Origin: Bryobacterales bacterium
GTDB taxonomy: Bacteria > Acidobacteriota > Terriglobia > Bryobacterales > Bryobacteraceae
DNA: 64,000 nucleotides
Direction of reading: 5' to 3'
Assembly (NCBI GenBank): GCA_003166865.1
Contig: PMUP01000062.1
Span: 1 to 64,000, forward strand
Below, piece by piece: positions 8,115 to 15,679 of this stretch (the first letter of the stretch is position 1; each line of letters starts with the position of its first letter). A model generated the notes under the pieces. The model made no database searches. It saw nothing but the letters and a program-made list of their open reading frames with translations, and had not been told where the DNA came from. The translations under genes and the position numbers were made by a program.

Positions 8115-10919
8115 TCAGTTTGTAATCGTGATCGTCGCCGGCGCACTGGCGACTCCGCCCACCGTCACCACCACCTGGTGCACGCCGGTCGAGATGTCAT
8201 TGGGAACTTGCACGTTGATCTGCGTCACGCCCACCAACGCCCAAGGAATGCCGATGAAATCGATGGTCGCTGGAAGTCCACCAATGGTCACGGTGGTCGT
8301 CTGCTCCGGCGCCGGGAGGTCGGCGAGCAGCGTGGACGACGGGGGCGCGGCGCCGTCCGAGATGGCCGGCGAAACGGCTCCGGCGCCAGTGATATAGAAC
8401 GCGATCTCCAGCCCGGGCGTTGCGGTCGCCGTGGGAACCAGCGCGCCGGTAGAGGTCGTGAAAATTCCCGGCGCCGCCGCGGCCACCTGGAACGATTGCG
8501 TGGTCACCTGCCCGTTATTGTTGACGCTCAGCACTGCCAAACTGTTGGCCGGTGTCTCATAGGGGATCTGCACGTTCAACTGGCTCGGAGAGACATAATA
8601 CAGCGGCGCGGCGACTCCGTTCACCAGCACCGCGACCCCCGAGGCCGACATCGGCAGGGGCACGCTAGACGCGCTCTCGGTCACGGGCGAGAGCTCGGAT
8701 CCGAACACGCTCAGAGTCGCTCCCGGCGCGACGCTTGGTTTGAAGCTGGCTGCATTGGTAAGGCCGGCGATCGCCGGCGTGCCGTTTGAGCCCGATCCAG
8801 AGGCCGTCACGCTGACCGTCACCGATGCGCTGCTGGTATTGTTATACGTTGCTGTAATCGTTCCACTGCCCAACGGCAACTGCAAGCCGTTCACCGCCAG
8901 CGTGGCCGTAGCCGCGTCCGCCGATCCGGTCAGCACAGCGGATCCCAACGAGGTCTCTCCTATCGAAAACGAGATCGACCCGGACGGCGTCGTCCCATTC
9001 GTCGAAGTCACCCTCGCCATCAAATACACCACGTCGTTCGCTGCCACCGTGCTCAAATTCGCAAGCAGCGTTAAGTTTGTCGTCGAAGTGGTTGGCGGGG
9101 GCGGCGTGCTCGCGCCGTTCCATCCCGTCACCAGTTTGTACATATCCACCGACCCCAGCCCGGTCGCCTGATCGTAGCCCGGGCCTGCGTAGTAGCCCAC
9201 CGGAGTGTTCGTGCAATTGAAAGCTCTTTGCGAACAAGTCACCGTGACAATGTTGTTGCCCGTTGTGATGTCGTGAAACATGCCGGAACCCCAACCCGAT
9301 GGCGCCAGCGAATAAAGGTGCGGATTGATGTTGCCCACTCCGCCCGAGCCGAGCTCTTGATTCAGAAGCACAGTCATCCCGGCAAAGGTAGGGCCGGCAA
9401 ACGACGTCCCTCCATAAGCCTGAAGGCTCCCGCTGGTGTAGACCACATAGGGGTCGTGATCGTCCGACGTGTTCAGCGATATGTCGGGCACGTCGCGTGC
9501 ATTGTCGCTGGGCACGCCCGGACCTGTTTGCCACGAAGGTTTCGGAAACAGAACGCTCGCGCCGCCGCCGCTCGCCGACGGCTCCTCGTCTTCCACGCTA
9601 GTGTTCCACGTCGTCTCCGGAATATAGGACAGCGCCGATCCCCCGGTGGCGTTGTTGGTGAGACTCCAATACGTGCCCGTTCCCTCGGCGAACTGCGTGC
9701 CGCCCGAGCTGGTCACTTCCGGTACGCTGCCCGGAAGGTCAACGGCCAGCCCGGGGTTTTGCGAATCGGCGCAATCCGCCGCGCCATCGTCGCCCGAAGC
9801 GGCGAACCACGTCATTCCCTGCGCGTTGGCTTGCTGGGCCCATTGTTCGAACGCAAAGGCTTCTGACGCGGGCGTCTCCAGCTCGCATGAACCATAGCTC
9901 ACGCTGACCACCGGCGCGAGGTGCTCGTCGATCGCATACTGTACCGATGTCATGACGTCGGTGGAATAAACAAAAATGATGGTCGCGTTCCGCGCCACCG
10001 AGCCGGACCATTCCAGATCCAGGTCCGACTCCGCCAAGTCGCCCGAGGTCGGATTGTTCCCCGGGTTCTGGGACCCTGGCACCAGCAGCATCTGCGGATC
10101 GTTGGCCGGTAAATCGAACATGCCGCGGAACTGCTGGATGTCGGACAGATTGACCTCGATCTGGCCGGCGATCGCAATCTTCTGCCCGGTTCCGTTGATT
10201 CCGGTGCTGTACAGCGGTGTGACGTCGTAAATGGTCGCGAAATCGCCGGGCGCAATAAAGTTCCCCTGGTTTGTCGCGTAATGAGGCTTGCTGGAATCAG
10301 GCTGGAAGGGCGACGCGCGCAGCCGCGGCTTCATCCGGAAATCGTTCAGGCCGCGAATGCCTTTCACCACCGAGCCGAAAGCCGCGGGCACAGACGGCTC
10401 CGACGCATTCGCGAAGTGCGTCTCGTCCTCTGCCACGTAGCTGTGAATCTCGGTCTGAAACGCCGCCTCCACCTGCGCCGCCGTTCCGCTCGCCGCAATC
10501 CAGCTCTTCCCGCGCGCCACCGAAACAACGTTCAAGCCCTGCTGCTGAAGCCACTGGGTGATCTTGCCGAGATCGGAATCGCTCACTCCGAAGCGCTGCC
10601 CATATTCTTCCGGCGTCAGCCAGTGATGGTAATCAGGCGAGCCCGGCGCCTGCTGTTCCACCAGTAGTTTTTGGAGGTCGGCCTGCTGGCTCGCCGATGG
10701 CGCCAGCGTCAGCGTGATGTAGGGCATCGCAAGCGACGGCGCCACGCGCCCCTGGTCATTAGCGGCCAGGGCCTTCGTATGAAGATTCCCCGCCAGGACC
10801 GCGCGCTGTCTATTGTCGACTATTTGCGTAATGCGGCTGCTCTGCGCCGTTGCACTGCCCGCACACAAGATCGCCGCGACTATGGCCGTGGTCCACGAAT
10901 TGAGACACTCCAAGAGCAT
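8115..10919 (-). CDS. Secreted S53 (sedolisin) peptidase with TIGR03437 tail
   Basis: 934 residues. Order: signal peptide (1-26, ends ATAQ), pro-kumamolisin activation domain (about 55-195, with YHHWLTPEEYGQRFG), S53 catalytic domain (about 220-600), an Ig-like Big_3-type domain (about 615-700), and a C-terminal Solibacter-type TIGR03437 domain (about 705-934). Catalytic residues are in place: Glu297 and Asp301 in ESDLD, the oxyanion Asp377 in SGDDG, and the nucleophile Ser506 in GGTSFAGP. Family members are acid-active endopeptidases, self-processed after export, which fits an acidic soil habitat. It is transcribed towards the hut operon but separated by 57 bp. Confidence 0.93.
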   Translation of the reverse strand: MLLECLNSWTTAIVAAILCAGSATAQSSRITQIVDNRQRAVLAGNLHTKALAANDQGRVAPSLAMPYITLTLAPSASQQADLQKLLVEQQAPGSPDYHHWLTPEEYGQRFGVSDSDLGKITQWLQQQGLNVVSVARGKSWIAASGTAAQVEAAFQTEIHSYVAEDETHFANASEPSVPAAFGSVVKGIRGLNDFRMKPRLRASPFQPDSSKPHYATNQGNFIAPGDFATIYDVTPLYSTGINGTGQKIAIAGQIEVNLSDIQQFRGMFDLPANDPQMLLVPGSQNPGNNPTSGDLAESDLDLEWSGSVARNATIIFVYSTDVMTSVQYAIDEHLAPVVSVSYGSCELETPASEAFAFEQWAQQANAQGMTWFAASGDDGAADCADSQNPGLAVDLPGSVPEVTSSGGTQFAEGTGTYWSLTNNATGGSALSYIPETTWNTSVEDEEPSASGGGASVLFPKPSWQTGPGVPSDNARDVPDISLNTSDDHDPYVVYTSGSLQAYGGTSFAGPTFAGMTVLLNQELGSGGVGNINPHLYSLAPSGWGSGMFHDITTGNNIVTVTCSQRAFNCTNTPVGYYAGPGYDQATGLGSVDMYKLVTGWNGASTPPPPTTSTTNLTLLANLSTVAANDVVYLMARVTSTNGTTPSGSISFSIGETSLGSAVLTGSADAATATLAVNGLQLPLGSGTITATYNNTSSASVTVSVTASGSGSNGTPAIAGLTNAASFKPSVAPGATLSVFGSELSPVTESASSVPLPMSASGVAVLVNGVAAPLYYVSPSQLNVQIPYETPANSLAVLSVNNNGQVTTQSFQVAAAAPGIFTTSTGALVPTATATPGLEIAFYITGAGAVSPAISDGAAPPSSTLLADLPAPEQTTTVTIGGLPATIDFIGIPWALVGVTQINVQVPNDISTGVHQVVVTVGGVASAPATITITN

Positions 10920-11037
10920 ATCCCTCTCTTCGGCAAAAAAGTGGACGCGGTTGAACCCTGCGACTCTGAGCCACGCAGAGCTGTCCTGTCATTGCGACGC
11001 TTCCTCATCCCCCGCGGTTTCGTGCCCGGGGCCTTAC

Positions 11038-12345
11038 TTACTTTTTGTGACCCCCGCCGTGTGAGTGCCCGCCTCCACCGGAATGGCTATGACCACCACC
11101 GCCGCTGGAGTGGCTATGCCCGCCGCCGCCCCCAGTGTGGCTATGACCGCCACCAGCGCCGAAGTGCCCGGAGGATTTTGGAGCCGAGTAGTGGGCAGCG
11201 GGCGCGGAGTAGCCTCCCCGACTGGCCGAGCCGCCAGCGTAACCGCCGCGGTAACCGGCTCCAGCGGGTGCGGAGTAACGCGATTGGTAACCTGAACTTC
11301 CACCCCGGGCAGAGCTGGCGGCCAGACCGCGATAGGCGTCCATCTGCCGGCTGCCGCCGTGATAGGCGGAACGATAAATGGAACCAGCGCTGGAACCAGC
11401 ATAGGCCGAGCGCCCTGTAGCGTAGGAGCGGCCGGAATAGCGAGCGCCCGCGTAATGGTTCCCATACGGAACGCCGAGCCGGTGGCCCGAATCGTGTACC
11501 CAGGGGGCGCGGGTAACGTAACTCGCGCCCGGGTGAAAACCGTAGCCGCTGTAACCATGAAATCCGAAGTGGCTAAAAAACAGGCCATTCAGGAAGAGGC
11601 CGTGGCCCAACCAACTCAGGCCCCAGCCCCAACCGCCGAAGCTCAAGAGTCCCGTGAAGAGAGCGCCCAGGAACGTGCCAACGCCGTAGTAAATGCCGAA
11701 GCCAGGCGCCGGATAGCCGAGAGGCGGATAGACGCCGTACGCCGGCGGGCCCCAAACGTATTCGGGATTGTAAACCGGCGGATAGACCACCTGCGGATCG
11801 GTGGGCTGAATCACGATCGCGCTTTGGCCGTTCTCTTGTTCAGAAGTGACGCGCTGTTGCGGCGTGTTCGTCAAACGTCCGTTGTCGCGGGCGGAAGCGC
11901 GCAGCCGCTGGATGGCGTCCATCACGTCGGCTTGCTGCGAAAGGAAAACGTTGCCGAGGTCGGTGGTCCATTGAATGTCACGAGTGAGCATGCTCATGAC
12001 ATCCGGGAAGGCCACCAGGGCTTGCACGCTGGGGTCCCAGTTCTGCTGCTTGGCGGCTTCCACGAGTTGTTGGCCGCGCAGACCTGGATTCTGCTGCATC
12101 CACTGCTGAGCCTGAGTGAGCTCTAAGGGATAGGTACTAGCCGCGAGAACCTCGCTCAGCAGCAAATCGGGATAAAGAGCGATGGGAGCCACGATGTTGC
12201 TCAGCTCTTGCGGAGACAAACGTGGAGCTTCTGGAGTCTGGCTGGCCGGAGGCGGTTGCTGTTGGTATTCCCGCGGAGCTTGCGCCAAGGCCGGCAAACT
12301 CAGACCGGCCCATGTGGCGGCGTACAGCAGGACGGCTCGATTCAT
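11038..12345 (-). CDS. DUF3300 secreted protein with His/Gly-rich tail
   Basis: 435 residues from the chosen start. I start at MNRAVLLYAATWAG (12345) because it gives a clean signal peptide ending in LAQA; a longer frame opens at 12411 but adds a polar stretch before it. The DUF3300 core follows: LSNIVAPIALYPDLLLSEVL, WMQQNPGLRGQQLVEAAKQQ, and QPTDPQVVYPPVYNP (about residues 40-210). A glycine/aromatic-rich hydrophobic middle follows, then Ser/Tyr/Gly repeats, and a tail of repeated GGGGHSHSGGGG units ending GGGHKK. The His repeats could bind metal ions; that is inference. Function of DUF3300 is unknown; probably envelope-associated. Confidence 0.85.
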   Translation of the reverse strand: MNRAVLLYAATWAGLSLPALAQAPREYQQQPPPASQTPEAPRLSPQELSNIVAPIALYPDLLLSEVLAASTYPLELTQAQQWMQQNPGLRGQQLVEAAKQQNWDPSVQALVAFPDVMSMLTRDIQWTTDLGNVFLSQQADVMDAIQRLRASARDNGRLTNTPQQRVTSEQENGQSAIVIQPTDPQVVYPPVYNPEYVWGPPAYGVYPPLGYPAPGFGIYYGVGTFLGALFTGLLSFGGWGWGLSWLGHGLFLNGLFFSHFGFHGYSGYGFHPGASYVTRAPWVHDSGHRLGVPYGNHYAGARYSGRSYATGRSAYAGSSAGSIYRSAYHGGSRQMDAYRGLAASSARGGSSGYQSRYSAPAGAGYRGGYAGGSASRGGYSAPAAHYSAPKSSGHFGAGGGHSHTGGGGGHSHSSGGGGHSHSGGGGHSHGGGHKK

Positions 12346-12466
12346 AATCAGGCACGCTCCAGTCGTTCTCCTGGACGTGTCCTGATCGCCCCCGGTCACC
12401 ATGTAGGCCATTAATTTCCGGTAATCGTCGCCGGCTCGGCCGTCTTACTATTCGCCTCTGCTGTTC

Positions 12467-12862
12467 TTAGCGTTTTGCTACGTGTCCGCGCCCATCACGC
12501 ATTTCTTTTCCTTTGAAGTGCTCAATTTTGTCGAGACGCTTGGCCGGTTCCGGCCGCTCCCCAACCTTGGGCATTGGACCTTTATAGCCATGCTCTGGAT
12601 GGAACCGGTTATCTACGTGGCCGCGGAAGTTGGCGGAGCCATGAAACCACGGGCCAGCGCCAATGAAGACACCACCCGTAAACCATTCCGGGCCGTAGTA
12701 GCCGTAAGGAGCGCAGGCATACGGCGCGACATCATAGTATCCGTAAGGGCAGACAGGGGCCACTCCCACTTCGACGGCGACCTGAGCCTCCATTTTGGAA
12801 GCAGTTACCGTCAAGAAGATTCCGGCAACAGCAGCTAGTGCAAGATATTTAAATCTGTTCAT
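12467..12862 (-). CDS. Small secreted Gly/Tyr-rich protein
   Basis: 131 residues with a signal peptide (hydrophobic residues 6-22, probable cut after KMEAQ). The mature part has a Tyr/Pro/Gly-rich block (CPYGYYDVAPYACAPYGYYG) with two Cys, then GVFIGAGPWFHG and a basic, charged C-terminal half. This layout matches short exported proteins common in Acidobacteriota and Proteobacteria that have no known role. The two Cys may form a disulfide. It lies between the DUF3300 gene and another secreted-protein gene, all on the minus strand, so this may be an envelope gene group. Confidence 0.7.
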   Translation of the reverse strand: MNRFKYLALAAVAGIFLTVTASKMEAQVAVEVGVAPVCPYGYYDVAPYACAPYGYYGPEWFTGGVFIGAGPWFHGSANFRGHVDNRFHPEHGYKGPMPKVGERPEPAKRLDKIEHFKGKEMRDGRGHVAKR

Positions 12863-12949
12863 ATTCGTGATTGTCCTCTTACCGTTAGATCCAATACGTG
12901 GACCATCGTTTCACCTGGCTACTCGGAGATCCGCCAAAGCGGGCCCGTT

Positions 12950-13723
12950 TCACTTACCGGGCAGGTGATCCACATCCCGGTTGTTTTCGTTGCAAATGAA
13001 CTCCAGCAGTTCGGTGTCCGTCAAAAGATGCACTTCTTGGTTGACGGTCCATGGTTTCGTGTACGCTTTGGGATCGTCGATGGTGATCTGAAGATTCATG
13101 TGGCCGAAGTCCTTGCGCCGGAAGCGTTCGATAACATGCAAGGCTTCGGTAGACGGCTTGCCTAACTGATCCAGCCACGCTTTGCCGTTGAACCCGTGCG
13201 AATCGACCACCAGCGTGTCGCCATCCCATTTGCCGGTCGAATAGCCCATCCACGTGGGGTTCGCGTCGGGCTCGAGCTCGCGGCCATCCAGAAATACCTG
13301 CCGCCAGAGGTTGAACGCCTCGTAGACTATGACGATGAATCCGGGCGTCTGGACAATTTTCCAGGGCGCCGGAGCCGCGTCGATCTTGGGCACGCCCTGC
13401 GGCAGACAGTTCGCGTCGGGATCTTCCTTGGAATGCGAGCCGTCAGTGCGCTGGTCGTACAAGGCCTTGGCCCACGGCTGAAACGGGACGTCGCCAGGTT
13501 TCAGGTCGACCGCGATATCGCGAAGATACCTGTTGGCGCTTGGCTCCCAAATGCCCGAGAGATCCGGATGGCCATCTGAGCTTCGGGGCGCCGGCGCCGA
13601 AAGATTGACTTTGCCGTCCGCGCCTTTTGGAACGCCCTTGGAGGGGAGATTCTTCCACTGCGCGGCGAGCGGTAGTGAGAATAACATTGCCGTCGCAATA
13701 TAAGTACGGATTCGTGCTTGCAT
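12950..13723 (-). CDS. Secreted protein, short paralogue of the 718-1731 product
   Basis: 257 residues with a signal peptide (residues 5-21). The mature protein has PRSSDGHPDLSGIWEPS (47-63), KWDGDTLVVDSHGF (165-178), VIERFRR and DDPKAYTKPW, in the same order as in the larger protein encoded at 718-1731, so both belong to one family. It lacks about 80 residues of the larger one's central region. No catalytic residues stand out. It diverges from the metallo-beta-lactamase-fold gene at 13795 with only 71 bp between, which contains TATAAT on the minus strand (13747-13752), a plausible -10 for this gene although no good -35 is visible. Confidence 0.75.
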   Translation of the reverse strand: MQARIRTYIATAMLFSLPLAAQWKNLPSKGVPKGADGKVNLSAPAPRSSDGHPDLSGIWEPSANRYLRDIAVDLKPGDVPFQPWAKALYDQRTDGSHSKEDPDANCLPQGVPKIDAAPAPWKIVQTPGFIVIVYEAFNLWRQVFLDGRELEPDANPTWMGYSTGKWDGDTLVVDSHGFNGKAWLDQLGKPSTEALHVIERFRRKDFGHMNLQITIDDPKAYTKPWTVNQEVHLLTDTELLEFICNENNRDVDHLPGK

Positions 13724-13794
13724 GGCCGCCTTTCGATTCGCGTATGATTATATTCCTGTTCGATGCTGAACGGAGAGCCACTCAGGAGGGAACG

Positions 13795-15258
13795 ATGAGA
13801 AAAGCATTGGTTGTCGCTCTGGCACTCGCTGTTACGGTAGGCCAAGCAATCGCCGCCGAGGACGCCAAGACGGTGATCGGCAATGTCTCAAAGGCCATGG
13901 GCGTCGAGGGGCTGAACTCGATTCACTATTACGGGGTCGCCGAGAATGGCAATCTCGGGCAGAACAACAATGCCAACCAGCCCTGGCCGATGGCCGCCGC
14001 AAACGACTATGTGCGCGTGATCGATTTCACCCAGCCGGCCTCGCGTGCCACCTGGATGACCTACGCCATACCGGTGACCGGCGGCGTTGCCGCATTGACT
14101 CCCGGTCAGCAGAACATCACACCTCAGACCACGGCTTGGGCGCAGCAACTCGAGATCTGGATCACTCCCTGGGGATTCCTAAAGGCCGCGGCGGCGAACA
14201 ACGCGTCGGTGCGCTCCGAGACCGTCGGCGGTAAGCGCTACCAGGTGGTCAAGTTTGACGCACCGGTGAAATCGCCGGGCGGCCAGCCTTACAAAATGGT
14301 CGGCTACATCAATAGTCAAAACCTGGTTGAAAAAGTCCAGACCTGGGTGGAGAACCCGATCTTCGGCGACATGCTGGTCGAAGCGGAGTACACGAATTAT
14401 CGGGATGGCGCTGATGGACTCAAGTTCCCGGCGCAAATTATCCAGAAGCGCGGCGGCTGGCCGACATTCACCGCATATATCCTGGGCGCGCACGCGAATC
14501 CCGCGAACCTCCAACAACTGCTGACACCGCCTGCGGGAGAACGTGCTGGTGGCGGACCTCCCGGCGAAGGCGCTCAGCGGGCCGCGGGCCCGACGTCAGA
14601 GAAACTGGCCGACGGCGTCTATCGCATCAACGGCGCTTACAACTCCCTGGCCGTGGAGTTCGCCGACTACATCCTACTCTTCGAACCCGGACCGCAGAAC
14701 GAGACGCGCGCACTAGCTGTCATCGCCGAGGCCAAGCGAGTGATCCCGAACAAGCCGATCCGTTACGGCGTCATCTCACATCACCATTTCGATCACACTA
14801 GTGGCCTTCCGGCCGTAGTCGCCGAAGGCATCACGATCGTGACGCCCGAGGTGAATCGCGATTTCCTGATGAAAGCGCTCTCCGCGCCACGGACGCTCGC
14901 TCCCGACTCCATGTCGAAGTCCGGAAAAAAACCGGTGATCGAGGGCTTCAAGGGCGACAAGCGCGTCTTCCAGGACGCCACGCGAACTTTCGAGGTACAC
15001 GTGATCAAGGGCCTTCCCCACGCCGACGGCATCGTCATCGGGTATCTTCCGAAAGAGAAGATCCTCGTGTATGCCGACATGTTCAATCTGCCTCCGCCGA
15101 ACAGCCCGGTGCCCAACCCTCCGGTGACCGGCACGATTGTGTTCCTGGAGAATCTCCAGCGGCTGAATCTGGACGTGGATCGGATCCTGTCGATTCACAG
15201 CCTGAACCCGGACCGGCTCACGTCGGTGGCTGACATCAAAGCATCGCTTGGCAGATAA
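13795..15258 (+). CDS. Secreted metallo-beta-lactamase-fold hydrolase
   Basis: 487 residues from ATG 13795, which is preceded by CAGGAGGG at good spacing and gives a signal peptide (MRKALVVALALAVTVGQAIAA); the frame is open further upstream but without these features. The first half (to about 290) is a strand-rich domain of unknown type. The second half is the MBL fold: SHHHFDHTSGLP is the H-x-H-x-D-H metal motif, KGLPHADG gives a further His, VYADMF the bridging Asp, and SIHSLNPDR the last His. Substrate unknown; periplasmic. Relatives in Acidobacteriota are annotated simply as MBL-fold metallohydrolases. Confidence 0.85.
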   Translation: MRKALVVALALAVTVGQAIAAEDAKTVIGNVSKAMGVEGLNSIHYYGVAENGNLGQNNNANQPWPMAAANDYVRVIDFTQPASRATWMTYAIPVTGGVAALTPGQQNITPQTTAWAQQLEIWITPWGFLKAAAANNASVRSETVGGKRYQVVKFDAPVKSPGGQPYKMVGYINSQNLVEKVQTWVENPIFGDMLVEAEYTNYRDGADGLKFPAQIIQKRGGWPTFTAYILGAHANPANLQQLLTPPAGERAGGGPPGEGAQRAAGPTSEKLADGVYRINGAYNSLAVEFADYILLFEPGPQNETRALAVIAEAKRVIPNKPIRYGVISHHHFDHTSGLPAVVAEGITIVTPEVNRDFLMKALSAPRTLAPDSMSKSGKKPVIEGFKGDKRVFQDATRTFEVHVIKGLPHADGIVIGYLPKEKILVYADMFNLPPPNSPVPNPPVTGTIVFLENLQRLNLDVDRILSIHSLNPDRLTSVADIKASLGR

Positions 15259-15334
15259 GACAGACCCTTACATTGATGGCAGTAACCAACCCATCTTCGA
15301 CTCGTCTTTACGTGTGTAAGGAGAATCGAAACAA

Positions 15335-15667
15335 ATGAACGCAAAATCGTTACTTTTCGTTGGTGCATTTACTTTTGCAAGCCTGGGTATCGCCAGCGCA
15401 AAATCGTACGACATTACCCTGAACGCCCCCGCCATGGCGGGAGCCACCGAGCTGAAGCCCGGCGAATACAAGCTCAAGGTCGAAGGATCGCAGGCCGTTT
15501 TCACCGACACGGAGAACGCGAAGTCCGTCAGTGTCCCAGTCAAGGTTGAAACTGGTGACAAAAAGTTCAATTACACTTCGGTGGAATCGAGCAATCAGGA
15601 CGGCATGGACCAAATCAAAGCAATCGAACTGGGCGGCTCCAATACACGGCTTGCGCTAGGCCAGTAA
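15335..15667 (+). CDS. Small secreted beta-rich protein, unknown function
   Basis: 110 residues; signal peptide 1-22 ending IASAKS. The mature part alternates hydrophobic and polar residues (SYDITLNAPAMAG, GEYKLKVEGSQAVFTD, KSVSVPVKVETGDKKFNYT), suggesting a small beta-sandwich. AAGGAG precedes the ATG by about 12 nt. Proteins of this length and pattern are frequent in Solibacter-like genomes and have no assigned function. It stands alone between the MBL-fold gene and the convergent kinase gene, and its promoter probably lies in the 76-bp gap upstream. Confidence 0.75.
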   Translation: MNAKSLLFVGAFTFASLGIASAKSYDITLNAPAMAGATELKPGEYKLKVEGSQAVFTDTENAKSVSVPVKVETGDKKFNYTSVESSNQDGMDQIKAIELGGSNTRLALGQ

Positions 15668-15679
15668 GCATCCTGCGCT

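Noticed and set aside
7776-8789. 337-codon frame on the plus strand
   Set aside because: It runs antisense over the start of hutU and the end of the S53 peptidase, is Arg/His-rich and has no family pattern; typical GC-rich shadow.
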